From positions 1 to 58,761 of the forward strand of contig CAMAYE010000002.1 in assembly GCA_945862135.1 (NCBI GenBank): 58,761 nucleotides of DNA, in the 5' to 3' direction. The position numbers were made by a program, and so were the translations under genes. The stretch is from Bordetella parapertussis. GTDB lineage: Bacteria; Pseudomonadota; Gammaproteobacteria; Burkholderiales; SG8-41. The notes beneath the pieces were generated by a model. The model was not told the DNA's origin and made no database searches. It saw only the letters and a list, made by a program, of their open reading frames with translations. Positions 15,691 through 24,125 of this stretch are shown in pieces; the first letter of the stretch is position 1; every line of letters starts with the position of its first letter.

Positions 15691-16604
15691 TGCCGCGGAT
15701 CGCGCGGCTTGGGCTGGGTCTTGGGCGCGGACTTGAAAACGTCGGAATCGAGAAACTCGGTCAGCTTCGCCAGTTGCTCGGAAGCCTGCTTGCGCACCGC
15801 TCCGGTATCACAGCCTTCCCAGTCATAAAAACCCTTGCCCGCGGCTGTGCCTGTCTCGCCGCGCTTGACCATGTCCTGCAGCATCGGATTGGGAACGCCG
15901 TTGTGGAAAAGCTCGGGGACGATCGACGCCTGCGCACCGGCATGAATGCTCAAGCCGCTCAGATCTTTCTGTGCAATCAAACCGTTGATGCACATCCGCG
16001 GCGCGAGCATGCGCCGTGCGGCGTGATCGATGTCGGCAGCGCTCGCCACGCCAGCTTCGATCAGATAATAGGCTTCGTGAAGAATCGCGTGCTGCAGCCG
16101 GTTGACCAGAAAACCGACGATGGGTTTGTACAGCACCACCGGTTCCTTGCCGGTACGCCGCAGCACCTCGGTACACAGATCGACCAATGCAGCCGGTGTC
16201 GAAGGGCCCGCCATCACTTCCACCACAAGTGCCTGGTCCGCAGGCATGAAGTAATGCAGTCCGAGAAAACGTTCTGGATGTTTCAGCGGTTTAGCCAGCT
16301 CCACCAGATCAAGGCCGGAGGTACCGGTGGCGATGATCACATCTGCGCCCGGATACGCGGCCTCCACTTCCAGATAAACCGCCTGCTTGGTTTTCACTTC
16401 TTCCGGCACCAGTTCCAGCACCAGGTCTGGCGGCGTCTCCGGCAGTTTGGCGACTGCACGCACGCCGGCGGGCAGATCTTTCAGTTCCGAGGCACGACTG
16501 CTGCGGATGATGGTGTCAAACCCGGCCTTGGCAAAGGTGCGGGCCACGCCCTGGCCCATGACGCCATAGCCGTAGATCAGGACCGTCTGGATTTTTTTGG
16601 TCAT
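15687..16604 (-). CDS. 3-hydroxyacyl-CoA dehydrogenase family protein
   Basis: A 305-residue NAD-dependent enzyme. The Rossmann motif GYGVMG is at 12-17, the mid-domain ATGTSGLDL at 92-100, and the catalytic-type histidine H117 lies in LHYFMPADQALVVEVM (classical enzymes have HFFNP here). A C-terminal helical domain follows with the GETGTAAGKGFYDW block. It oxidises a 3-hydroxyacyl-CoA or a related beta-hydroxy acid. It is the first gene of the minus-strand operon with azlCD, crotonase and CoA-transferase, and is divergent from the Bug gene at 16833. Several lysine-rich and proline-rich residues end the protein. Confidence 0.85.
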   Translation of the reverse strand: MTKKIQTVLIYGYGVMGQGVARTFAKAGFDTIIRSSRASELKDLPAGVRAVAKLPETPPDLVLELVPEEVKTKQAVYLEVEAAYPGADVIIATGTSGLDLVELAKPLKHPERFLGLHYFMPADQALVVEVMAGPSTPAALVDLCTEVLRRTGKEPVVLYKPIVGFLVNRLQHAILHEAYYLIEAGVASAADIDHAARRMLAPRMCINGLIAQKDLSGLSIHAGAQASIVPELFHNGVPNPMLQDMVKRGETGTAAGKGFYDWEGCDTGAVRKQASEQLAKLTEFLDSDVFKSAPKTQPKPRDPRQ

Positions 16605-16675
16605 GTGCGAATTTTTTCCGGAGAAGGTTTCGTATGCACAGCGCTTATCGCCGCACCAACTGAGCGCGTAGGCTA

Positions 16676-16690
16676 ACGAGTTTGACTCGT
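16676..16690. promoter_or_regulatory. Short palindrome in the divergent HCDH/Bug intergenic region
   Basis: ACGAGT (16676-16681), TTG, ACTCGT (16685-16690). It lies between the divergent hydroxyacyl-CoA dehydrogenase and Bug genes, about 33 nt upstream of the candidate Bug promoter. It may be an operator, but no adjacent regulator gene is present to match it. Confidence 0.35.
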
Positions 16691-16722
16691 GTTGCCAACT
16701 GTCCGCAAAGACTCGAATACGG

Positions 16723-16751
16723 TTGACACCGTGTAGCGTACGGTTTAACGT
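16723..16751 (+). promoter_or_regulatory. Candidate promoter of the Bug gene
   Basis: TTGACA (16723-16728), 17-nt spacer, TAACGT (16746-16751). The -35 is perfect and the -10 is weak. A ribosome binding site, GGAGG, precedes the Bug ATG at 16833. Confidence 0.45.
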
Positions 16752-16832
16752 TTTCGCGCAAGAATCACCAGAAAATCAATACCAACGGCCGCACTTCATG
16801 CCGCCGGAAAAACCACACTGGAGGAGTTACTG

Positions 16833-17789
16833 ATGAAACAAATGCTACTGGCTGTCGCCTGCGCTTGCGCGGCCTCAACTGCCCTTGCCCAGGGTTTCCC
16901 GAACAAGGCCATGACCATCGTCGTGCCGAATCCGCCGGGCGGCATGAACCAGATTCACGCGCAGCCGCTGTCGGCCATCATCGAGCGCCTGACCAAACAA
17001 CCCGCGCCTGTAGTCAACCGCTCCGGCGGCACCGCAGCCGTCGGCACGGCCTTCGTCGCCAACCAGCCGGCCGATGGCCACACGCTGCTGGTCACAACGC
17101 CGAATCTTTATCTGGTCATCGAGAAAGACAAACTCTACGGCATCAAGTCGCCTTACACGCTGGCGCAGATCCAGCCGGTCGCGCTGATGAGCGCCGACCC
17201 GCTGATCATGGTGACCCACCCTTCAGTGCCGGTGAAAACAGCCAAGGAATTCGCGGCGCTGCTGAAAAAGAAGACCGGCGTTTACACTTTCTCCTCATCC
17301 GGTCCGTACGGAATCACGCACGTACCGTTTGAAATGTTCGTCGATGCAGTTGGCATCAAGATGCGTCACGTGCCGACCACCGGCGGCGGCCCCGCCATCA
17401 CCCAGGCGCTGGGCGGCCATGTTGATGCCACAGCCAGCGGTCCCGCCGCCGTGCACCCACATGTGGCCTCCGGCAAGCTCAAGGCCATCGGCAACACCGG
17501 TCTCAAGCGCCATCCGTCTTTCGCAGACACGCCAACACTCAAGGAACAGGGCATCGATATCGAGGCCTATCTATGGGTTGGCCTGTTTACCGCAGCGGGT
17601 ATTCCCGATGCCACGCTGAACCAGTTGCGCGACCTGGTGCGCAAAGCGGCCGCGGATCCATCATTCATCGAGGCACTGAAAAAAGTGCAGGTCGTACCGG
17701 ATTACCGCGATACCGCCGAGTTCAAGACTTTCTTTGAAGCCGATTACGCCCGCATGGCCAAAGCCGTACAGAAGATCGGTAAACTCTGA
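16833..17789 (+). CDS. Bug-type tripartite tricarboxylate transporter substrate-binding protein
   Basis: A 318-residue periplasmic protein with a signal peptide ending near ALAQ (about residue 20). The family blocks are present in diverged form: FPNKAMTIVVPNPPGG in the N-lobe, VGTAFVANQPADGHTLLVTTPN, and the C-terminal GLFTAAGIPDATLNQL. Bug proteins bind small carboxylates between two lobes, with the ligand acid held by main-chain loops. No TctA or TctB membrane gene is nearby, as is usual for orphan Bug genes of Burkholderiales. GGAGG lies before the ATG. It precedes a MLE-type enzyme, after a terminator. Confidence 0.9.
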   Translation: MKQMLLAVACACAASTALAQGFPNKAMTIVVPNPPGGMNQIHAQPLSAIIERLTKQPAPVVNRSGGTAAVGTAFVANQPADGHTLLVTTPNLYLVIEKDKLYGIKSPYTLAQIQPVALMSADPLIMVTHPSVPVKTAKEFAALLKKKTGVYTFSSSGPYGITHVPFEMFVDAVGIKMRHVPTTGGGPAITQALGGHVDATASGPAAVHPHVASGKLKAIGNTGLKRHPSFADTPTLKEQGIDIEAYLWVGLFTAAGIPDATLNQLRDLVRKAAADPSFIEALKKVQVVPDYRDTAEFKTFFEADYARMAKAVQKIGKL

Positions 17790-17821
17790 TTTTATTTCCA
17801 GGCATTTGATTCAATTGATAT

Positions 17822-17849
17822 AAAAGCGGCGCTGCGGCGCCGCTTTTTT
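17822..17849 (+). terminator. Intrinsic terminator after the Bug gene
   Basis: A 10-bp stem AAAAGCGGCG (17822-17831) / CGCCGCTTTT (17838-17847) with loop CTGCGG and a T tail. It lies just 15 nt before the next ATG, so the enolase-superfamily gene may depend on read-through. Confidence 0.85.
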
Positions 17850-17863
17850 CCGGGACTCTCATC

Positions 17864-18970
17864 ATGCGTATCCAGCGTATCCAAGCCATTGCCATCAGCC
17901 TGCCGATGATCAAGCCGGTGAAAATGTCGTTCGAAGAAGTGCGCAACGCAGAGAACGTACTCGCGCGAATTGAAACCAGCGACGGGATCATCGGCTGGGG
18001 TGAAGCCGCTTCGGCACCGACGATGACCGGAGAAACTCCGGGCAGCATGGTCGCGGCGATCCGTTACCTCGCCGATAAACTCGAAGGCCTGCCGGCGGAT
18101 GACATCGACGCCGCGATGCACCGCGCCGGCCAGTATCTGTACGGCAACAACAGCGCCAAGGCCGCCATCGAAATGGCCTTGTGGGATGCACTGGGCCAGG
18201 CCAAAGGCAAACCAGTTTACGAATTGCTTGGGGGCGCCAAACGCATGCGTGTGCCCGCGCTGCGCCTGATCGGTACCGGCAGCACTGAAGGCGATATCGC
18301 TGAAACACAAAAACGGCTGGCGGAGGGTTATGTCGCGATCAAGATCAAGGTCGGTGTTGCATCACCTGAAGCCGATGCTGAACGCTCGCGCGCGATCTGC
18401 GCAACGGTAAAAGACGACAAGGTACTAATCTGCACCGACGCCAATCAGGCGTGGACACCGGATGAAGCAATCCGCTTCGTACGCGGCATCGCCGACACTC
18501 GCATCGAATTTTTCGAGCAGCCGGTCGCCGGCCATGACGTTGCCGGCATGGCGCGCGTCGCCGCCGCCAGCCGCGTCAAGATCGGCGTCGATGAAGGCCT
18601 GCACAGCATCGATGACCTCCAGCATCACCACGACATGAAGGCCGCGCAGGGCTGCAGCCTGAAAACCATCAAGCTCGGCGGCATGCGTCCGGTGTATGAC
18701 TCTGCCCTGCTCTGCGAAAAACTCGGCATGCAGGTCAACCTCGCCTGCAAGATCGCCGAAGCGGGTATTGCGAGCGCCGGACTGATGCATCTCGCTGCGG
18801 CGATACCGGCGGTGGACTGGGGCGTCAGCCTGTCCAGCCCCTACCTTGCAGATGACATCGTGACGGAGCCAATCAAGCTCGAGGGCGGCTGGCTTAACGT
18901 GCCCACCGGCCCGGGACTGGGCGTTCGCGTGGTTGAAGCAAAAGTGCGGCGCTACACGCGGGAAGCCTGA
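17864..18970 (+). CDS. Enolase-superfamily enzyme, muconate lactonizing (MLE) subgroup
   Basis: A 368-residue mandelate racemase/muconate lactonizing family protein. The barrel carries the K-x-K acid/base motif K160-I-K162, metal ligands D192 (TDANQAW), E218 (FFEQP) and D243 (GVDEGL), and a second-face lysine K267 or K270 in SLKTIKLGG. That Lys-Lys arrangement marks the MLE subgroup, which includes cycloisomerases, dipeptide epimerases and succinylbenzoate synthases. It follows the Bug gene and a terminator. The substrate is probably a carboxylate imported with help of the Bug protein, but this is inference. A related but MR-type enzyme is at 34951. Confidence 0.87.
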   Translation: MRIQRIQAIAISLPMIKPVKMSFEEVRNAENVLARIETSDGIIGWGEAASAPTMTGETPGSMVAAIRYLADKLEGLPADDIDAAMHRAGQYLYGNNSAKAAIEMALWDALGQAKGKPVYELLGGAKRMRVPALRLIGTGSTEGDIAETQKRLAEGYVAIKIKVGVASPEADAERSRAICATVKDDKVLICTDANQAWTPDEAIRFVRGIADTRIEFFEQPVAGHDVAGMARVAAASRVKIGVDEGLHSIDDLQHHHDMKAAQGCSLKTIKLGGMRPVYDSALLCEKLGMQVNLACKIAEAGIASAGLMHLAAAIPAVDWGVSLSSPYLADDIVTEPIKLEGGWLNVPTGPGLGVRVVEAKVRRYTREA

Positions 18971-18986
18971 CGCCGATAATCAGCGG

Positions 18987-21914
18987 TCAATCCGCGAGGG
19001 CTGCCTCCAGCACCCGCGCCACATGGATCGCATCGCGTTTTGCGCCGTCATGAATCTGGTGCCGGCAACTGGTGCCGTCGGCCACAATCAATGTGTTTTT
19101 GCCGGCCTCGCGGATTTTCGGCAACAGCGACGCTTCGGCCATGCGCATCGACACATCATAGTGTCTTGCCTCATAACCGAAGCTCCCGGCCATGCCGCAG
19201 CAGCTTGACTCGATCACCTCAACAGCGAGCCCCGGCACCAGACCCAGCACTTTTTTCACCGTGGGCATCACCGCAAACGCTTTCTGGTGACAATGCCCGT
19301 GCAGCAGCGCTTTCGGCTGCGGCAGGGCTTTCAGTTTCAGCTGCAGGCGACCGGCATCATGCTCGCGCGCCAGAAACTCCTCGAACAGGAAGGCATTCAA
19401 TGCCAGTTCGGCACTCTCGCCGCCGGGCAGCATCGATATGAATTCATCACGCAGGCTGAACAGGCAGGACGGCTCCAGCCCGACCACCGGCACGCCGCGA
19501 TCCACATAGGGCTTCAGCGTCGAAATCATGCGCTGCGCCTCACGCCGCGCTTCATCAACCAGGCCGCTGGAGAGAAATGTCCGCCCACAACACAAGGGTC
19601 GTTCTTCGTCCGCCGGCAAGGGCAGATGTACGGTGTAGCCCGCAGCTTCAAGCACTCGTAATGCCGCGCGTGCATTTTCCGGTTCGAAGTAGGTGCTGAA
19701 GGTATCGACAAACAACACCACTTCACGGCTTGTCGTCGCACGGGCGGCGGCCGGCGCAACAAAGGCATCGCTGCGCCAGGCCGGCATTGAACGTTTGGAT
19801 GCAAAACCCAGCAAAGGTTTGCCGATGCCCTGCAGCAGATTCAGTACCGGGGCCAGCCGTTTTGCCCATGGCGCATAACGCGGCAAGTAGGCAATCAGGC
19901 GTTCCTTCAACGGCAGGCCGTGATGCCGCCGCCAGTGATGCAGGAACTCGATTTTCATTTTCGCCATGTCGATGCCGGTCGGGCATTCGCGCTTGCAGCC
20001 CTTGCACGAAACGCACAGATCCATCACCTCACGCACGGCATTCGAGGTCAATGCATCCGGACCCAACTGACCTGAGAGCGCAAGCCGTAGCGTATTGGCA
20101 CGACCGCGGGTCAGATGTTTTTCATCACGGGTCGCCCGGTACGACGGGCACATCGTGCCCGCGTCAAATTTACGGCAATGTCCGTTGTTGTTGCACATCT
20201 CGACGGCCTTGGCGAAGCCGCCTCCACGAGGCTCCGCACCGACCTCCCACTCCGACCAGTCCAAAGCGGGCATCGGCGGCTGCGCCTGATAGTCGGGCTT
20301 GAAGCGGAAGAGGCTGCGGTCGTCCTGCTTCGACGGCCGCACGATCTTGCCGGGATTGAGCAGGCCTTTCGGATCAAACAGGTCCTTGATTTCTTCAAAT
20401 GCGGCGGTGATCTTCGGTCCGAAAAACGGCGCGATCCATTCCGAACGCACCAGCCCGTCGCCATGCTCACCCGAATATGAACCTTTGTACTGCTTGACCA
20501 TCGCCGCAGCCTCTTCGGCAATGGCACGCATTTTCTCGGCGCCGTCGCGACGCATGTCGAGTATCGGCCGCACATGCAGGCAACCGACCGATGCATGCGC
20601 GTACCAGGTGCCCTTGGTGCCATTCTTGTGGAACACCTGCGTCAGGCGATCCGTGTACTCCGCAAGGTGTTCCAGCGGTACCGCGCAATCCTCGATGAAC
20701 GACACCGGTTTGCCGTCGCCCTTCATCGACATCATGATGTTGAGACCGGCCTTGCGCACCTCCCAGAATTCGCGCTGCACAGCGGGGTCAATCACTTCGA
20801 CCACACTGCCGGGAAGGCCGCGGTCGGCCATCAGCTCAACCAGTTCTTTCAGCCTGCGGATCTGTTCATCACGATCATCGCCGGCAAACTCGACGAGCAG
20901 GATCGCGGCGGGCTCGCCTTTGACACACTGATTGACGATGGGCAGGAAGGCCGGGTTGCTGCGCGCCAGCCCGATCATCGTGTCATCAACCAGCTCGACC
21001 GCCGCCGGTTTCAACTTGACGATGTGCTGCGGCGCCTCCATTGACTGATAAAAGGTCGGGAAATGACAAACGCCCAGCGTTTTGTGTTTCGGCAACGGCG
21101 ACAGCTTCAGTTCGATGCGCCGCGAAAAGGCCAGCGTGCCTTCCGAACCGACCAGCAGATGCGCCATGTTCGCACCGACAGGCAACATCATGTCGAGGTT
21201 GTAGCCGCCGACACGACGCAAGACTTTTGGATAACGAAGCTCGATTTCTTCAGCTTCGCGCATAGCAATTGAATTGATGCGCAACACCAAGTCCCGGTAA
21301 CCCTGTGGCGCATCGAGCTGCTCCAGGTTCTCGGGGAGTGCGCCAAAACGGTACGCCCCGCCGTCGGCGAGCCAGGCATCGATGCCCAGCACGTTGTGCA
21401 CCATATTGCCGTACTGAATCGAACGCGAACCACAGGAATTGTTGCCGGTCATGCCGCCGATGGTCGCCTGCGCGCTGGTCGATACATCGACCGGAAACCA
21501 CAGGCCATGCGGTTTCAGCCAAGCATTGAGATGGTCGAGCACCAGACCCGGCTGCACCGTCACCGTCGCCGCGTCCTTGTTGAAGGCGATGATTTCGTTG
21601 AGGTGCTTCGATACATCGAGTACCAGCGCCGCGCCGACGGTCTGGCCGCATTGCGAAGTCCCGCCGCCTCGCGGCAAAACCGGCACCCCGGCATCGAGCG
21701 CGATCTGCATCGTGACCAGCGCGTCGTCTTCGTCCCTCGGCACCACCACGCCGACGGGTTCGATCTGGTAAATCGACGCGTCGGTCGAATAACGTCCACG
21801 CGAAGCGGCATCGAACAGCACCGCACCGCGCACTTCGCGGCGCAACTTCTGCGACAGTGCGCTGTGCTCCGGCGAGGAGCGCGCGAAATGAACCGGTTTT
21901 GCGGGGGCATTCAT
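18987..21914 (-). CDS. FAD/4Fe-4S fused 2-hydroxyacid dehydrogenase (D-lactate/glycolate dehydrogenase-like)
   Basis: A 975-residue fusion. The FAD-binding PCMH domain (about 45-275) has PRGGGTSQCG (81-90) and GGMTGNNSCGSRS (153-165). A FAD-oxidase C-terminal domain spans about 280-525 (GEHGDG at 482-487, GLLNPGKI near 517-524). Then come an Fe-S ferredoxin section with C574, C580, C589 and C634, C637, C640, C644, and two CCG domains with CCGRTF and SSCCGMAGSFG. This is the GlcD-GlcF/Dld-type architecture that oxidises D-2-hydroxyacids and passes electrons to quinone. It overlaps the GntR gene by 4 nt and is divergent from a glyoxylate-type aminotransferase, so glycolate, D-lactate or a related acid is plausible. 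Confidence 0.9.
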   Translation of the reverse strand: MNAPAKPVHFARSSPEHSALSQKLRREVRGAVLFDAASRGRYSTDASIYQIEPVGVVVPRDEDDALVTMQIALDAGVPVLPRGGGTSQCGQTVGAALVLDVSKHLNEIIAFNKDAATVTVQPGLVLDHLNAWLKPHGLWFPVDVSTSAQATIGGMTGNNSCGSRSIQYGNMVHNVLGIDAWLADGGAYRFGALPENLEQLDAPQGYRDLVLRINSIAMREAEEIELRYPKVLRRVGGYNLDMMLPVGANMAHLLVGSEGTLAFSRRIELKLSPLPKHKTLGVCHFPTFYQSMEAPQHIVKLKPAAVELVDDTMIGLARSNPAFLPIVNQCVKGEPAAILLVEFAGDDRDEQIRRLKELVELMADRGLPGSVVEVIDPAVQREFWEVRKAGLNIMMSMKGDGKPVSFIEDCAVPLEHLAEYTDRLTQVFHKNGTKGTWYAHASVGCLHVRPILDMRRDGAEKMRAIAEEAAAMVKQYKGSYSGEHGDGLVRSEWIAPFFGPKITAAFEEIKDLFDPKGLLNPGKIVRPSKQDDRSLFRFKPDYQAQPPMPALDWSEWEVGAEPRGGGFAKAVEMCNNNGHCRKFDAGTMCPSYRATRDEKHLTRGRANTLRLALSGQLGPDALTSNAVREVMDLCVSCKGCKRECPTGIDMAKMKIEFLHHWRRHHGLPLKERLIAYLPRYAPWAKRLAPVLNLLQGIGKPLLGFASKRSMPAWRSDAFVAPAAARATTSREVVLFVDTFSTYFEPENARAALRVLEAAGYTVHLPLPADEERPLCCGRTFLSSGLVDEARREAQRMISTLKPYVDRGVPVVGLEPSCLFSLRDEFISMLPGGESAELALNAFLFEEFLAREHDAGRLQLKLKALPQPKALLHGHCHQKAFAVMPTVKKVLGLVPGLAVEVIESSCCGMAGSFGYEARHYDVSMRMAEASLLPKIREAGKNTLIVADGTSCRHQIHDGAKRDAIHVARVLEAALAD

Positions 21915-22615
21915 CGTGCGGCCTCCGCTTTGCGTTTATCGAGAGCTTCCATGACCAGTACCAGTTTGTTGGCGAGATGATCCCGCAGCAGCACCTGCAA
22001 CCGTGCGCCGTCGCGGCGGGTCAGCGCATCAAGAATCTCGCCATGCTCCTGCACAGCCTTGTCCCAGCGTTCGCGAGACAGGTTGGCAAGATAACGCGCC
22101 CGTTTCACATGCGCATTGAGGCTGCGATACGACGCCGCGAGCGTCGCATTGCCGGCGCAATCCATGATCCGGCTGTGAATCTGCTGATTGAACTTGAAAT
22201 ATTGCGCCAGTTCGCCGGCGGCATGGTGGGCAAGCATGTGGAAATGCAGCGCGCGAATGTCGGCAATATCTTCTTCGGTCGCATTGCGGCAGGCGAGGTC
22301 GCCAGCCAGCGCTTCCAGCGCGCCCAATACAACGAACACTTCCTTCATCTTTTCCGGCTTCAGCGGCGCCACCACTGCGCCGCGGTTGGGCAGCAGTTCA
22401 ACCAGGCCTTCGGAGGCCAGAAACTTGATTGCCTCGCGAAGGGGCGTGCGTGATGTACCGAGCCGTTCGGCCAGCACGCGTTCATTAAGCTTGGTTTCAG
22501 GTGCGAGTTCACCTTGCACAATCAGATCGCGCAACTGGTCGATCACGGTTTCATGTAGCAACCGGCGGTCGACCAGCGAAGTCACATTAGAGGGGTGAGG
22601 CAAAGCATCAGGCAT
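21911..22615 (-). CDS. GntR family regulator, FadR/FCD subfamily
   Basis: From the ATG at 22615, preceded by GGAG, this is 234 residues. An earlier ATG at 22672 would place the N-terminus across the candidate operator and lacks a clear ribosome site. The winged helix spans about residues 20-80, with the typical LNERVLAERLGTSRTPLREAIKFL segments, then an all-helical FCD ligand-binding domain with HFHMLAHH and metal-type histidines. It is cotranscribed with the FAD/Fe-S dehydrogenase by a 4-nt overlap and divergent from the aminotransferase. TTTGTATACAAA and TTTGTATGCATAA in the intergenic region are likely binding sites. The ligand is unknown. Confidence 0.88.
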   Translation of the reverse strand: MPDALPHPSNVTSLVDRRLLHETVIDQLRDLIVQGELAPETKLNERVLAERLGTSRTPLREAIKFLASEGLVELLPNRGAVVAPLKPEKMKEVFVVLGALEALAGDLACRNATEEDIADIRALHFHMLAHHAAGELAQYFKFNQQIHSRIMDCAGNATLAASYRSLNAHVKRARYLANLSRERWDKAVQEHGEILDALTRRDGARLQVLLRDHLANKLVLVMEALDKRKAEAAR

Positions 22616-22627
22616 GGCAAGGCTCCA

Positions 22628-22640
22628 TTTGTATGCATAA
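22628..22640. promoter_or_regulatory. Candidate GntR operator, imperfect
   Basis: TTTGTATGCATAA, 13 nt upstream of the regulator start. It shares the TTTGTAT core with the perfect palindrome at 22748. Binding here would block the GntR-dehydrogenase transcript (autoregulation). Confidence 0.5.
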
Positions 22641-22747
22641 TACCGCTGATGCCGATTCCTGGCAATATTCAATAAATAACAAAATAATCATATGTTTATT
22701 GAATAGTTACACGTGAAACATGCGCTGTTTTTTTGAAGTTTTATATG

Positions 22748-22759
22748 TTTGTATACAAA
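22748..22759. promoter_or_regulatory. Candidate GntR operator, perfect palindrome
   Basis: TTTGTATACAAA is a perfect 12-bp palindrome, matching the TTGTATACAA-type site known for FadR-subfamily GntR regulators. It lies about 70 nt before the aminotransferase ATG at 22827, in the divergent region. Confidence 0.65.
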
Positions 22760-22826
22760 AATGGATTGCCTAAGTCCGCCAACCGGTATTACCATGCCCG
22801 CTCTACCCTCGCCCTTGGAGCGCACC

Positions 22827-24026
22827 ATGACCTACACCGCCGGCCGTCACTTCCTGCAGATTCCCGGACCGAGCACTGTCCCCGAGCGCGTGATGCGCGC
22901 CATCGACATGCCGGTCATCGACCATCGCGGTCCGGAGTTCGGCCAGCTCGGCAAGGATGTCCTCGCCGGCATGAAGCGCGTGTTCAAAACCAAGGGGGAC
23001 GTCGTCATTTATCCAGCCTCCGGTACCGGGGCCTGGGAAGCGGCGCTGGTCAACACGCTGTCACCCGGCGATACCGTGTTGATGTACGAATCCGGCCAGT
23101 TCGCAACGCTGTGGAAAAACCTCGCGCTGCGCCTTGGCCTGAAACCCGAATTCATCACTGGCGACTGGCGTCATGGCGCCGACCCCGCCGCAATCGAGAC
23201 ACGCCTCGCCGCCGACACCGCTCACACCATCAAGGCGGTGTGCGTCGTGCACAACGAAACCTCTACGGGCGCCACTTCGCGCATCGGCGAAGTGCGCAAG
23301 GCCATTGACCGCGCCAGACATCCGGCGCTGTTCCTGGTCGACACCATCTCTGGACTGGGATCGGTCGACTATCGCCATGATGAATGGGGCGTCGATGTCA
23401 CCGTCGGCGGCTCGCAAAAAGGCCTGATGCTGCCACCCGGCCTGTCGTTCAACGCCATTTCCGCGAAAGCCCTCGCGGCCAGCAAGAATGCCGGCCTGCC
23501 GCGCTCCTACTGGTCGTGGGACGAAATGCTCGCGCCGAACAAAAACGGTTTTTTCCCCTACACCCCGGCAACCAACCTGCTCTACGGCCTGCGGGAAGCG
23601 CTGAAAATGCTGCTCGACGAGGAAGGCCTCGACAACGTATTCGCCCGTCACCATCGCCATGCCGAAGCAACCCGTCGGGCGGTCAATGCATGGGGCCTCG
23701 AAATCGTCTGTCAGAACCCCGCGGAATATTCACCGGTACTGACCGCTGTGATGATGCCCGCCGGTCACAGCGAAGTCGCATTCCGCAAAGTTGTGCTGGA
23801 ACACTTCAACATGTCGCTGGGCAGCGGTCTCGGCAAGGTCGCCGACAAGGTGTTCCGCATCGGCCATCTCGGGGATTTCAACGACCTCACGCTGATGGGT
23901 ACTCTCGCCGGTGTTGAGATGGGCCTCGAACTCGCCGGTGTGCCACACAAAAAAGGCGGCGTTGATGCCGCGATGGCCTGCCTCACCGGCGACAAGTCCG
24001 CGGCACGTACAGCCCGGGCCGCATGA
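22827..24026 (+). CDS. Serine-glyoxylate / alanine-glyoxylate type aminotransferase (class V)
   Basis: Start ATG 22827 with GGAG 9 nt upstream; an in-frame ATG at 22749 lies inside the operator and is rejected. The 399-residue class V PLP enzyme has IPGPSTVPERV near the N-terminus, the SGTGAWEAAL cofactor loop (65-74), D172 in LVDTISGLGSVD, and PLP lysine K198 in GGSQKGLM. These fit the serine:glyoxylate aminotransferase (SgaA) group, which makes glycine and hydroxypyruvate. Divergence from a D-2-hydroxyacid (possibly glycolate) dehydrogenase fits glyoxylate supply by that enzyme. Other amino donors cannot be excluded. Confidence 0.85.
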   Translation: MTYTAGRHFLQIPGPSTVPERVMRAIDMPVIDHRGPEFGQLGKDVLAGMKRVFKTKGDVVIYPASGTGAWEAALVNTLSPGDTVLMYESGQFATLWKNLALRLGLKPEFITGDWRHGADPAAIETRLAADTAHTIKAVCVVHNETSTGATSRIGEVRKAIDRARHPALFLVDTISGLGSVDYRHDEWGVDVTVGGSQKGLMLPPGLSFNAISAKALAASKNAGLPRSYWSWDEMLAPNKNGFFPYTPATNLLYGLREALKMLLDEEGLDNVFARHHRHAEATRRAVNAWGLEIVCQNPAEYSPVLTAVMMPAGHSEVAFRKVVLEHFNMSLGSGLGKVADKVFRIGHLGDFNDLTLMGTLAGVEMGLELAGVPHKKGGVDAAMACLTGDKSAARTARAA

Positions 24027-24125
24027 ACCCTGCCCCGCCCGGTGATATGCTTTGATCACCGGAGCGGCGCTGCACCGAAACCCCGCACCACCACCGACTC
24101 CGGCCATAACCATAAAGGAGGAGTC

